This document shows positions 1-14,151 of a DNA stretch of 64,000 bases, piece after piece. The notes beneath the pieces are model-generated. The model searched no databases and was not told where the DNA came from. It saw only the letters and a program-made list of their open reading frames with translations. The DNA is taken from NCBI GenBank assembly GCA_954871525.1, contig CATOZS010000074.1, forward strand, positions 1 through 64,000, read 5' to 3'. This DNA comes from Parietaria judaica. Taxonomy: Eukaryota > Streptophyta > Magnoliopsida > Rosales > Urticaceae. Both the position numbers and the translations under genes were made by a program. Numbering within the stretch: the first letter of the stretch is position 1; every line of letters starts with the position of its first letter.

Positions 1-3000
1 ATATTAAAATTCCAATGTATAAGCCCTAAAATCATTATTTTTTCAATTGGTTTGAAATTTAAGGTTGTAAAAAATGTAAAATAAAGAAATGCTATAGGAA
101 ATGCTATAGCATTTCCTATAGCATTTCTCGTCAACAATTTAATCCTTGCATATTTTTGCATGAGAACACTTGTTATATTCAAATTCCAATGTATAAGCCC
201 TAAAATCATTATTTTTTCAATTGGTTTGAAATATAAGGTTGTAAAAAATGTAAAATAAAGAAATGCTATAGGAAATGCTATAGCATTTCCTATGGCATTT
301 CTCGTCAACAATTTAATCCTTGCATATTTTTGCATGAGAACTCTTGTTATATTCCAATTCCAATGTATAAGCCCTAAAATAATTATTTTTTCAATTGGTT
401 CGACTTTTAGGTCGTAAACAATGTAAAATAAAGAAATGCTATAGGAAATGTTATAGCATTTCCTATGGAATTTAACGTCAACAATTTAATCCTTGCATAT
501 TTTTGCATGAGAACGCTTGTAATATTAAAATTCCAATGTATAAGCCCTAAAATCATTATTTTTTCAATTGGTTCGAAATTTAAGGTTGTAAAAAATGTAA
601 AATAAAGAAATGCTATAGGAAATGCTATAGCATTTCCTATGGCATTTCTCGTCAACATTTTAATCCTTGCATATTTTTGCATGAGAACTCTTGTTATATT
701 CCAATTCCAATGTATAAGCCCTAAAATAATTATTTTTTCAATTAGTTCGAAATTTAAGGTTGTAAAAAATGTAAAATAAAGAAATTCTATAGCATTTCCT
801 ATGGCGTTTCTCGTCAACAATTTAATCCTTGCATATTTTTGCATGAGAACTCTTGTTATATTCAAATTCCAATGTATAAGCCCTAAAATCATTATTTTTT
901 CAATTGGTTTGAAATTTAAGGTTGTAAAAAATGTATAATAAAGAAATGCTATATGAAATGCTATAGCATTTCGTATGGCATTTCTCGTCAACAATTTAAT
1001 CCTTGCATATTTTTGCATGAGAACTCTTGTTATATTCAAATTCCAATGTATAAGCCCTAATATCATTATTTTTTCAATTGGTTCGAAATTTAAGGTTGTT
1101 AAAAAATGTAAAATAAAGAAATGCTATTGGCATTTCTCGTCAACAATTTAATCCTTGCATATTTTTGCATGAGAACTCTTGTTATATTCCAATTCCAATG
1201 TATAAGCCCTAAAATAATTATTTTTTCAATTGGTTCGACTTTTAGGTCGTAAACAATGTAAAATAAAGAAATATTATAGGAAATGCTATAGCATTTCCTA
1301 TGGAATTTAACGTCAACAATTTAATCCTTGCATATTTTTGCATTAGAACGCTTGTAATATTAAAATTCTAATGTATAAGCCCTAAAATCATTATTTTTTC
1401 AATTGGTTCGAAATATAAGGTTGTAAAAAATGTAAAATAAAGAAATGCTATAGAAAATGCTATAGCATTTCCTATGGCATTTCTCGTCAACATTTTAATC
1501 CTTGCATATTTTTGCATGAGAACTCTTGTTATATTCAAATTCCAATGTATAAGCCTTAAAATCATTATTTTTTCAATTGGTTTGAAATTTAAGGTTGTAA
1601 AAAATGTAAAATAAAGAAATGTTATAGGAAATGCTATAGCATTTCGTATGGCATTTCTCGTCAACAATTTAATCCTTGCATATTTTTGCATGAGAACTCT
1701 TGTTATATTCCAATTCCAATGTATAAGCCCTAAAATAATTATTTTTTCAATTGGTTCGAAATTTAAGGTTGTAAAAAATGTAAAATAAAGAAATTCTATA
1801 GCATTTCCTATGGCATTTCTCGTCAACAATTTAATCCTTGCATATTTTTGCATGAGAACTCTTGTTATATTCAAATTCCAATGTATAAGCCCTAAAATCA
1901 TTATTTTTTCAATTGGTTCGACTTTTAGGTCGTAAACAATGTAAAATAAAGAAATGCTATAGGAAATGCTATAGCATTTCCTATGGAATTTAACGTCAAC
2001 AATTTAATCCTTGCATATTTTTGCATGAGAACGCTTGTAATATTAAAATTCCAACGTATAAGCCCTAAAATCATTATTTTTTCAATTGGTTTGAAATTTA
2101 AGGTTGTAAAAAATGTAAAATAAAGAAATGCTATAGGAAATGCTATAGCATTTCCTATAGCATTTCTCGTCAACAATTTAATCCTTGCATATTTTTGCAT
2201 GAGAACACTTGTTATATTCAAATTCCAATGTATAAGCCCTAAAATCATTATTTTTTCAATTGGTTTGAAATATAAGGTTGTAAAAAATGTAAAATAAAGA
2301 AATGCTATAGGAAATGCTATAGCATTTCCTATGGCATTTCTCGTCAACAATTTAATCCTTGCATATTTTTGCATGAGAACTCTTGTTATATTCCAATTCC
2401 AATGTATAAGCCCTAAAATAATTATTTTTTCAATTGGTTCGACTTTTAGGTCGTAAACAATGTAAAATAAAGAAATGCTATAGGAAATGTTATAGCATTT
2501 CCTATGGAATTTAACGTCAACAATTTAATCCTTGCATATTTTTGCATGAGAACGCTTGTAATATTAAAATTCCAATGTATAAGCCTTAAAATCATTATTT
2601 TTTCAATTGGTTCGAAATTTAAGGTTGTAAAAAATGTAAAATAAAGAAATGCTATAGGAAATGCTATAGCATTTCCTATGGCATTTCTCGTCAACATTTT
2701 AATCCTTGCATATTTTTGCATGAGAACTCTTGTTATATTCCAATTCCAATGTATAAGCCCTAAAATAATTATTTTTTCAATTAGTTCGAAATTTAAGGTT
2801 GTAAAAAATGTAAAATAAAGAAATTCTATAGAATTTCCTATGGCGTTTCTCGTCAACAATTTAATCCTTGCATATTTTTGCATGAGAACTCTTGTTATAT
2901 TCAAATTCCAATGTATAAGCCCTAAAATCATTATTTTTTCAATTGGTTTGAAATTTAAGGTTGTAAAAAATGTAAAATAAAGAAATGCTATATGAAATGC

Positions 3001-6000
3001 TATAGCATTTCGTATGGCATTTCTCGTCAACAATTTAATCCTTGCATATTTTTGCATGAGAACTCTTGTTATATTCAAATTCCAATGTATAAGCCCTAAT
3101 ATCATTATTTTTTCAATTGGTTCGAAATTTAAGGTTGTTAAAAAATGTAAAATAAAGAAATGCTATTGGCATTTCTCGTCAACAATTTAATCCTTGCATA
3201 TTTTTGCATGAGAACTCTTGTTATATTCCAATTCCAATGTATAAGCCCTAAAATAATTATTTTTTCAATTGGTTCGACTTTTAGGTCGTAAACAATGTAA
3301 AATAAAGAAATGTTATAGGAAATGCTATAGCATTTCCTATGGAATTTAACGTCAACAATTTAATCCTTGCATATTTTTGCATTAGAACGCTTGTAATATT
3401 AAAATTCTAATGTATAAGCCCTAAAATCATTATTTTTTCAATTGGTTCGAAATATAAGGTTGTAAAAAATGTAAAATAAAGAAATGCTATAGAAAATGCT
3501 ATAGCATTTCCTATGGCATTTCTCGTCAACATTTTAATCCTTGCATATTTTTGCATGAGAACTCTTGTTATATTCAAATTCCAATGTATAAGCCTTAAAA
3601 TCATTATTTTTTCAATTGGTTTGAAATTTAAGGTTGTAAAAAATGTAAAATAAAGAAATGTTATAGGAAATGCTATAGCATTTCGTATGGCATTTCTCGT
3701 CAACAATTTAATCCTTGCATATTTTTGCATGAGAACTCTTGTTATATTCCAATTCCAATGTATAAGCCCTAAAATAATTATTTTTTCAATTGGTTCGAAA
3801 TTTAAGGTTGTAAAAAATGTAAAATAAAGAAATTCTATAGCATTTCCTATGGCATTTCTCGTCAACAATTTAATCCTTGCATATTTTTGCATGAGAACTC
3901 TTGTTATATTCCAATTCCAATGTATAAGCCCTAAAATAATTATTTTTTCAATTGGTTCGACTTTTAGGTCGTAAACAATGTAAAATAAAGAAATGTTATA
4001 GGAAATGCTATAGCATTTCCTATGGAATTTAACGTCAACAATTTAATCCTTGCATATTTTTGCATTAGAACGCTTGTAATATTAAAATTCTAATGTATAA
4101 GCCCTAAAATCATTATTTTTTCAATTGGTTCGAAATATAAGGTTGTAAAAAATGTAAAATAAAGAAATGCTATAGAAAATGCTATAGCATTTCCTATGGC
4201 ATTTCTCGTCAACATTTTAATCCTTGCATATTTTTGCATGAGAACTCTTGTTATATTCAAATTCCAATGTATAAGCCTTAAAATCATTATTTTTTCAATT
4301 GGTTTGAAATTTAAGGTTGTAAAAAATGTAAAATAAAGAAATGTTATAGGAAATGCTATAGCATTTCGTATGGCATTTCTCGTCAACAATTTAATCCTTG
4401 CATATTTTTGCATGAGAACTCTTGTTATATTCCAATTCCAATGTATAAGCCCTAAAATAATTATTTTTTCAATTGGTTCGAAATTTAAGGTTGTAAAAAA
4501 TGTAAAATAAAGAAATTCTATAGCATTTCCTATGGCATTTCTCGTCAACAATTTAATCCTTGCATATTTTTGCATGAGAACTCTTGTTATATTCAAATTC
4601 CAATGTATAAGCCCTAAAATCATTATTTTTTCAATTGGTTTGAAATTTAATGTTGTAAAAAATGTAAAATAAAGAAATTCTATAGGAAATGCTATAGCAT
4701 TTCGTATGGCATTTCTCGTCAACAATTTAATCCTTGCATATTTTTGCATGAGAACTCTTGTTATATTCAAATTCCAATGTATAAGCCCTAAAATCATTAT
4801 TTTTTCAATTGGTTCGACTTTTAGGTCGTAAACAATGTAAAATAAAGAAATGCTATAGGAAATGCTATAGCATTTCCTATGGAATTTAACGTCAACAATT
4901 TAATCCTTGCATATTTTTGCATGAGAACGCTTGTAATATTAAAATTCCAACGTATAAGCCCTAAAATCATTATTTTTTCAATTGGTTTGAAATTTAAGGT
5001 TGTAAAAAATGTAAAATAAAGAAATGCTATAGGAAATGCTATAGCATTTCCTATAGCATTTCTCGTCAACAATTTAATCCTTGCATATTTTTGCATGAGA
5101 ACACTTGTTATATTCAAATTCCAATGTACAAGCCCTAAAATCATTATTTTTTCAATTGGTTTGAAATATAAGGTTGTAAAAAATGTAAAATAAAGAAATG
5201 CTATAGGAAATGCTATAGCATTTCCTATGGCATTTCTCGTCAACAATTTAATCCTTGCATATTTTTGCATGAGAACTCTTGTTATATTCCAATTCCAATG
5301 TATAAGCCCTAAAATAATTATTTTTTCAATTGGTTCGACTTTTAGGTCGTAAACAATGTAAAATAAAGAAATGCTATAGGAAATGTTATAGCATTTCCTA
5401 TGGAATTTAACGTCAACAATTTAATCCTTGCATATTTTTGCATGAGAACGCTTGTAATATTAAAATTCCAATGTATAAGCCCTAAAATCATTATTTTTTC
5501 AATTGGTTCGAAATTTAAGGTTGTAAAAAATGTAAAATAAAGAAATGCTATAGGAAATGCTATAGCATTTCCTATGGCATTTCTCGTCAACATTTTAATC
5601 CTTGCATATTTTTGCATGAGAACTCTTGTTATATTCCAATTCCAATGTATAAGCCCTAAAATAATTATTTTTTCAATTAGTTCGAAATTTAAGGTTGTAA
5701 AAAATGTAAAATAAAGAAATTCTATAGCATTTCCTATGGCGTTTCTCGTCAACAATTTAATCCTTGCATATTTTTGCATGAGAACTCTTGTTATATTCAA
5801 ATTCCAATGTATAAGCCCTAAAATCATTATTTTTTCAATTGGTTTGAAATTTAAGGTTGTAAAAAATGTAAAATAAAGAAATGCTATATGAAATGCTATA
5901 GCATTTCGTATGGCATTTCTCGTCAACAATTTAATCCTTGCATATTTTTGCATGAGAACTCTTGTTATATTCAAATTCCAATGTATAAGCCCTAATATCA

Positions 6001-8515
6001 TTATTTTTTCAATTGGTTCGAAATTTAAGGTTGTTAAAAAATGTAAAATAAAGAAATGCTATTGGCATTTCTCGTCAACAATTTAATCCTTGCATATTTT
6101 TGCATGAGAACTCTTGTTATATTCCAATTCCAATGTATAAGCCCTAAAATAATTATTTTTTCAATTGGTTCGACTTTTAGGTCGTAAACAATGTAAAATA
6201 AAGAAATGTTATAGGAAATGCTATAGCATTTCCTATGGAATTTAACGTCAACAATTTAATCCTTGCATATTTTTGCATTAGAACGCTTGTAATATTAAAA
6301 TTCTAATGTATAAGCCCTAAAATCATTATTTTTTCAATTGGTTCGAAATATAAGGTTGTAAAAAATGTAAAATAAAGAAATGCTATAGAAAATGCTATAG
6401 CATTTCCTATGGCATTTCTCGTCAACATTTTAATCCTTGCATATTTTTGCATGAGAACTCTTGTTATATTCAAATTCCAATGTATAAGCCTTAAAATCAT
6501 TATTTTTTCAATTGGTTTGAAATTTAAGGTTGTAAAAAATGTAAAATAAAGAAATGTTATAGGAAATGCTATAGCATTTCGTATGGCATTTCTCGTCAAC
6601 AATTTAATCCTTGCATATTTTTGCATGAGAACTCTTGTTATATTCCAATTCCAATGTATAAGCCCTAAAATAATTATTTTTTCAATTGGTTCGAAATTTA
6701 AGGTTGTAAAAAATGTAAAATAAAGAAATTCTATAGCATTTCCTATGGCATTTCTCGTCAACAATTTAATCCTTGCATATTTTTGCATGAGAACTCTTGT
6801 TATATTCAAATTCCAATGTATAAGCCCTAAAATCATTATTTTTTTAATTGGTTTGAAATTTAATGTTGTAAAAAATGTAAAATAAAGAAATTCTATAGGA
6901 AATGCTATAGCATTTCGTATGGCATTTCTCGTCAACAATTTAATCCTTGCATATTTTTGCATGAGAACTCTTGTTATATTCAAATTCCAATGTATAAGCC
7001 CTAAAATCATTATTTTTTCAATTGGTTCGACTTTTAGGTCGTAAACAATGTAAAATAAAGAAATGCTATAGGAAATGCTATAGCATTTCCTATGGAATTT
7101 AACGTCAACAATTTAATCCTTGCATATTTTTGCATGAGAACGCTTGTAATATTAAAATTCCAACGTATAAGCCCTAAAATCATTATTTTTTCAATTGGTT
7201 TGAAATTTAAGGTTGTAAAAAATGTAAAATAAAGAAATGCTATAGGAAATGCTATAGCATTTCCTATAGCATTTCTCGTCAACAATTTAATCCTTGCATA
7301 TTTTTGCATGAGAACACTTGTTATATTCAAATTCCAATGTATAAGCCCTAAAATCATTATTTTTTCAATTGGTTTGAAATATAAGGTTGTAAAAAATGTA
7401 AAATAAAGAAATGCTATAGGAAATGCTATAGCATTTCCTATGGCATTTCTCGTCAACAATTTAATCCTTGCATATTTTTGCATGAGAACTCTTGTTATAT
7501 TCCAATTCCAATGTATAAGCCCTAAAATAATTATTTTTTCAATTGGTTCGACTTTTAGGTCGTAAACAATGTAAAATAAAGAAATGCTATAGGAAATGTT
7601 ATAGCATTTCCTATGGAATTTAACGTCAACAATTTAATCCTTGCATATTTTTGCATGAGAACGCTTGTAATATTAAAATTCCAATGTATAAGCCCTAAAA
7701 TCATTATTTTTTCAATTGGTTCGAAATTTAAGGTTGTAAAAAATGTAAAATAAAGAAATGCTATAGGAAATGCTATAGCATTTCCTATGGCATTTCTCGT
7801 CAACATTTTAATCCTTGCATATTTTTGCATGAGAACTCTTGTTATATTCCAATTCCAATGTATAAGCCCTAAAATAATTATTTTTTCAATTAGTTCGAAA
7901 TTTAAGGTTGTAAAAAATGTAAAATAAAGAAATTCTATAGCATTTCCTATGGCGTTTCTCGTCAACAATTTAATCCTTGCATATTTTTGCATGAGAACTC
8001 TTGTTATATTCAAATTCCAATGTATAAGCCCTAAAATCATTATTTTTTCAATTGGTTTGAAATTTAAGGTTGTAAAAAATGTAAAATAAAGAAATGCTAT
8101 ATGAAATGCTATAGCATTTCGTATGGCATTTCTCGTCAACAATTTAATCCTTGCATATTTTTGCATGAGAACTCTTGTTATATTCAAATTCCAATGTATA
8201 AGCCCTAATATCATTATTTTTTCAATTGGTTCGAAATTTAAGGTTGTTAAAAAATGTAAAATAAAGAAATGCTATTGGCATTTCTCGTCAACAATTTAAT
8301 CCTTGCATATTTTTGCATGAGAACTCTTGTTATATTCCAATTCCAATGTATAAGCCCTAAAATAATTATTTTTTCAATTGGTTCGACTTTTAGGTCGTAA
8401 ACAATGTAAAATAAAGAAATGTTATAGGAAATGCTATAGCATTTCCTATGGAATTTAACGTCAACAATTTAATCCTTGCATATTTTTGCATTAGAACGCT
8501 TGTAATATTAAAATT
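1..8515. repeat. HOR block 1: 13-mer of 2213 bp
   Basis: From 4099 to 6312 the thirteen monomer lengths are 174, 174, 162, 174, 173, 174, 174, 173, 174, 162, 174, 152 and 173, which sum to 2213 bp. The same order of variants repeats from 6312 to about 8525. An earlier unit (about 1377-3416) is 2039 bp, exactly one 174-bp monomer shorter. A 683-bp four-monomer segment (174+174+162+173) is inserted in duplicate at about 3416-4099. Copies differ by only occasional substitutions, so the 13-mer was amplified recently as a unit. Confidence 0.9.
86..127. repeat. Perfect 42-bp palindrome in a satellite monomer (type example)
   Basis: The arm GAAATGCTATAGGAAATGC is followed by TATA and then by its exact reverse complement, centred between 106 and 107. 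Most monomers carry one mismatch in the outer right arm (CCTATGGC in place of CCTATAGC) or a second change (CGTATGGC), leaving a near-perfect dyad. Such a sequence can form a hairpin or cruciform. It is the most length-variable part of the monomer. Confidence 0.95.
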
Positions 8516-9431
8516 CCAATGTATAAGCCCTAAAATCATTATTTTTTCAATTGGTTCGAAATATAAGGTTGTAAAAAATGTAAAATAAAGAAATGCTATA
8601 GAAAATGCTATAGCATTTCCTATGGCATTTCTCGTCAACATTTTAATCCTTGCATATTTTTGCATGAGAACTCTTGTTATATTCAAATTCCAATGTATAA
8701 GCCCTAAAATCATTATTTTTTCAATTGGTTTGAAATTTAAGGTTGTAAAAAATGTAAAATAAAGAAATGCTATAGGAAATGCTATAGCATTTCGTATGGC
8801 ATTTCTCGTCAACAATTTAATCCTTGCATATTTTTGCATGAGAACTCTTGTTATATTCAAATTCCAATGTATAAGCCCTAAAATAATTATTTTTTCAATT
8901 GGTTCGACTTTTAGGTCGTAAACAATGTAAAATAAAGAAATGTTATAGGAAATGCTATAGCATTTCCTATGGAATTTAACGTCAACAATTTAATCCTTGC
9001 ATATTTTTGCATTAGAACGCTTGTAATATTAAAATTCCAATGTATAAGCCCTAAAATCATTATTTTTTCAATTGGTTCGAAATATAAGGTTGTAAAAAAT
9101 GTAAAATAAAGAAATGCTATAGAAAATGCTATAGCATTTCCTATGGCATTTCTCGTCAACATTTTAATCCTTGCATATTTTTGCATGAGAACTCTTGTTA
9201 TATTCAAATTCCAATGTATAAGCCCAAAAATCATTATTTTTTCAATTGGTTTGAAATTTAAGGTTGTAAAAAATGTAAAATAAAGAAATGCTATAGGAAA
9301 TGCTATAGCATTTCGTATGGCATTTCTCGTCAACAATTTAATCCTTGCATATTTTTGCATGAGAACTCTTGTTATATTCAAATTCCAATGTATAAGCCCT
9401 AAAATAATTATTTTTTCAATTGGTTCGACTT
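8390..9431. repeat. Tandem duplication of a 521-bp trimer
   Basis: Two nearly identical three-monomer units lie side by side, starting at about 8390 and 8911 (offset 521 bp = 174+173+174). They differ by very few bases, for example CCCTAAAATC in the first and CCCAAAAATC in the second at about 9225. The pair sits at the right border of the 13-mer block. Confidence 0.85.
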
Positions 9432-10450
9432 TTAGGTCGTAAACAATGTAAAATAAAGAAATGCTATAGGAAATGCTATAGCATTTCCTATGGAATTTAA
9501 CGTCAACAATTTAATCCTTGCATATTTTTGCATGAGAACGCTTGTAATATTAAAATTCCAATGTATAAGCCCTAAAATCATTATTTTTTCAATTGGTTCG
9601 AAATTTAAGGTTGTAAAAAATGTAAAATAAAGAAATGCTATAGGAAATGCTATAGCATTTCCTATGGCATTTCTCGTCATCAATTTAATCCTTGCATATT
9701 TTTGCATGAGAACTCTTGTTATATTCCAATTCCAATGTATAAGCCCTAAAATAATTATATTTTCAATTGGTTCGAAATTTAAGGTTGTAAAAAATGTAAA
9801 ATAAAGAAATTCTATAGCATTTCCTATGGCATTTCTCGTCAACAATTTAATCCTTGCATATTTTTGCATGAGAACTCTTGTTATATTCAAATTCCAATGT
9901 ATAAGCCCTAAAATAATTATTTTTTCAATTGGTTTGAAATTTAAGGTTGTAAAAAATGTAAAATAAAGAAATGCTATAATAAATGCTATAGCATTTCGTA
10001 TGGCATTTCTCGTCAACAATTTAATCCTTGCATATTTTTGCATGAGAACTCTTGTTATATTCCAATTCCAATGTATAAGCCCTAAAATAATTATTTTTTC
10101 AATTGGTTCGAAATTTAAGGTTGTAAAAAATGTAAAATAACGAAATTCTATAGCATTTCCTATGGCATTTCTCGTCAACAATTTAATCCTTGCATATTTT
10201 TGCATGAGAACTCTTGTTATATTCAAATTCCAATGTATAAGCCCTAAAATCATTATTTTTTCAATTGGTTTGAAATTTAATGTTGTAAAAAATGTAAAAT
10301 AAAAAAATGCTATAGGAAATGCTATAGCATTTCGTAAGGAATTTCTCGTCGACAATTTAATCCTTGCATATTTTTGCATGAGAACTCTTGTTATATTCAA
10401 ATTCCAATGTATAAGCCCTAAAATCATTATTTTTTCAATTGGTTCGACTT

Positions 10451-13400
10451 TTAGGTCGTAAACAATGTAAAATAAAGAAATGCTATAGGAAATGCTATAG
10501 CATTTCCTATGGAATTTAACGTCAACAATTTAATCCTTGCATATTTTTGCATGAGAACGCTTGTAATATTAAAATTCCAACGTATAAGCCCTAAAATCAT
10601 TATTTTTTCAATTGGTTTGAAATTTAAGGTTGTAAAAAATGTAAAATAAAGAAATGCTATAGGAAATGCTATAGCATTTCCTATAGCATTTCTCGTCAAC
10701 AATTTAATCCTTGCATATTTTTGCATGAGAACTCTTGTTATATTCAAATTCCAATGTATAAGCCCTGAAATCATTATTTTTTCAATTGGTTCGACTTTTA
10801 GGTCGTAAACAATGTAAAATAAAGAAATGCTATAGGAAATGCTATAGCATTTCCTATGGAATTTAACGTCAACAATTTAATCCTTGCATATTTTTGCATG
10901 AGAACGCTTGTAATATTAAAATTCCAACGTATAAGCCCTAAAATCATTATTTTTTCAATTGGTTCGAAATTTAAGGTTGTAAAAAATGTAAAATAAAGAA
11001 ATGATATAGGAAATGCTATAGCATTTCGTATGGCATTTCTCGTCAACAATTTAATCCTTGCATATTTTTGCATGAGAACTCTTGTTATATTAAAATTCCA
11101 ATGTATAAGCCCTAAAATCATTATTTTTTCAATTGGTTCTACTTTTAGGTCGTAAACAATGTAAAATAAAGAAATCCTATAGGAAATGCTATAGCATTTC
11201 CTAAGGAATTTAACATCAACAATTTAATCCTTGCATATTTTTCCATGAGAACGCTTGTAATATTAAAATTCCAATGTATAAGCCCTAAAATCATTAGTTT
11301 TACAATTGGTTCGAAATTTAAGGTTGTAAAAAATGTAAAATAAAGAAATGCTATAGGAAATGCTAGCAATGCTATAGGAAATGCTAGCATTTCCTATGGC
11401 ATTTCTCGTCAACAATTTAATCCTTGCATATTTTTGTATGAGAACTCTTGTTATATTCAAATTCCAATGTATAAGCCCTAAAATCATTATTTTTTAAATT
11501 GTTTCAAAATTTTAGGTCGTAAACAATGTAAAATAAAGAAATGCTATAGAAAATGCTATAGCATTTCCTATGGCATTTCTCGTCAACAATTTAATCCTTG
11601 CATATTTTTGCATGAGAACTCTTGTTATATTCAAATTCCAATGTATAAGCCCTAAAATCATTATTTTTTCAATTGGTTTGAAATTTAATGTTGTAAAAAA
11701 TGTAAAATAAAGAAATGCTATAGGAAATGCTATAGCATTTCGTATGGAATTTCTCGTCAACAATTTAATCCTTGCATATTTTTGCATGAGAACTCTTGTT
11801 ATATTCAAATTCCAATGTATAAGCCGTAAAATCATTATTTTTTCAATTGGTTCGACTTTTAGGTCGTAAACAATGTAAAATAAAGAAATGCTATAGGAAA
11901 TGCTATAGCATTTCCTATGGAATTTAACGTCAACAATTTAATCCTTGCATATTTTTGCATGAGAACGCTTGTAATATTAAAATTCCAACGTATAAGCCCT
12001 AAAATCATTATTTTTTCAATTGGTTTGAAATTTAAGGTTGTAAAAAATGTAAAATAAAGAAATGCTATAGGAAATGCTATAGCATTTCCTATAGCATTTC
12101 TCGTCAACAATTTAATCCTTGCATATTTTTGCATGAGAACTCTTGTTATATTCAAATTCCAATGTATAAGCCCTAAAATCATTATTTTTTCAATTGGTTC
12201 GACTTTTAGGTCGTAAACAATGTAAAATAAAGAAATGCTATAGGAAATGCTATAGCATTTCTTATGGAATTTAACGTCAACAATTTAATCCTTGCATATT
12301 TTTGCATGAGAACGCTTGTAATATTAAAATTCCAACGTATAAGCCCTAAAATCATTATTTTTTCAATTGGTTCGAAATTTAAGGTTGTAAAAAATGTAAA
12401 ATAAAGAAATGATATAGGAAATGCTATAGCATTTCGTATGGCATTTCTCGTCAACAATTTAATCCTTGCATATTTTTGCATGAGAACTCTTGTTATATTA
12501 AAATTCCAATGTATAAGCCCTAAAATCATTATTTTTTCAATTGGTTCTACTTTTAGGTCGTTAACAATGTAAAATAAAGAAATCCTATAGGAAATGCTAT
12601 AGCATTTCCTAAGGAATTTAACGTCAACAATTTAATCCTTGCATATTTTTCCATGAGAACGCTTGTAATATTAAAATTCCAATGTATAAGCCCTAAAATC
12701 ATTAGTTTTACAATTGGTTCGAAATTTAAGGTTGTAAAAAATGTAAAATAAAGAAATGCTATAGGAAATGCTAGCAATGCTATAGGAAATGCTAGCATTT
12801 CCTATGGCATTTCTCGTCAACAATTTAATCCTTGCATATTTTCGCATGAGAACTCTTGTTATATTCAAATTCCAATGTATAAGCCCTAAAATCATTATTT
12901 TTTCAATTGGTTTGAAATTTAATGTTGTAAAAAATGTAAAATAAAGAAATGCTATAGGAAATGCTATAGCATTTCGTATGGAATTTCTCGTCAACAATTT
13001 AATCCTTGCATATTTTTGCATGAGAACTCTTGTTATATTCAAATTCCAATGTATAAGCCCTAAAATCATTATTTTTTCAATTGGTTCGACTTTTAGGTCG
13101 TAAACAATGTAAAATAAAGAAATGCTATAGGAAATGCTATAGCATTTCCTATGGAATTTAACGTCAACAATTTAATCCTTGCATATTTTTGCATGAGAAC
13201 GCTTGTAATATTAAAATTCCAACGTATAAGCCCTAAAATCATTATTTTTTCAATTGGTTTGAAATTTAAGGTTGTAAAAAATGTAAAATAAAGAAATGCT
13301 ATAGGAAATGCTATAGCATTTCCTATAGCATTTCTCGTCAACAATTTAATCCTTGCATATTTTTGCATGAGAACTCTTGTTATATTCAAATTCCAATGTA

Positions 13401-14151
13401 TAAGCCCTAAAATCATTATTTTTTTAATTGGTTCGACTTTTAGGTCGTAAACAATGTAAAATAAAGAAATGCTATAGGAAATGCTATAGCATTTCCTATG
13501 GAATTTAACGTCAACAATTTAATCCTTGCATATTTTTGCATGAGAACGCTTGTAATATTAAAATTCCAACGTATAAGCCCTAAAATCATTATTTTTTCAA
13601 TTGGTTCGAAATTTAAGGTTGTAAAAAATGTAAAATAAAGAAATGATATAGGAAATGCTATAGCATTTCGTATGGCATTTCTCGTCAACAATTTAATCCT
13701 TGCATATTTTTGCATGAGAACTCTTGTTATATTAAAATTCCAATGTATAAGCCCTAAAATCATTATTTTTTCAATTGGTTCTACTTTTAGGTCGTAAACA
13801 ATGTAAAATAAAGAAATCCTATAGGAAATGCTAGCATTTCCTAAGGAATTTAACGTCAACAATTTAATCCTTGCATATTTTTCCATGAGAACGCTTGTAA
13901 TATTAAAATTCCAATGTATAAGCCCTAAAATCATTAGTTTTACAATTGGTTCGAAATTTAAGGTTGTAAAAAATGTAAAATAAAGAAATGCTATAGGAAA
14001 TGCTAGCAATGCTATAGGAAATGCTAGCATTTCCTATGGCATTTCTCGTCAACAATTTAATCCTTGCATATTTTTGCATGAGAACTCTTGTTATATTCAA
14101 ATTCCAATGTATAAGCCCTAAAATCATTATTTTTTAAATTGTTTCAAAATT
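10451..14151. repeat. HOR block 2: 8-mer of 1408 bp with a 7-mer variant
   Basis: Equivalent monomers recur at 10451 and 11859, 10798 and 12206, and 11145 and 12553, each 1408 bp apart. The next interval (11859 to 13093) is 1234 bp, one 174-bp monomer less. Private markers of this block are ACAATTGGTTCG with CATTAGTTTT, and a doubled palindrome core (GGAAATGCTAGCAATGCTATAGG at about 11350-11385, 12770-12795 and 13995-14030, with minor variation). Confidence 0.8.
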
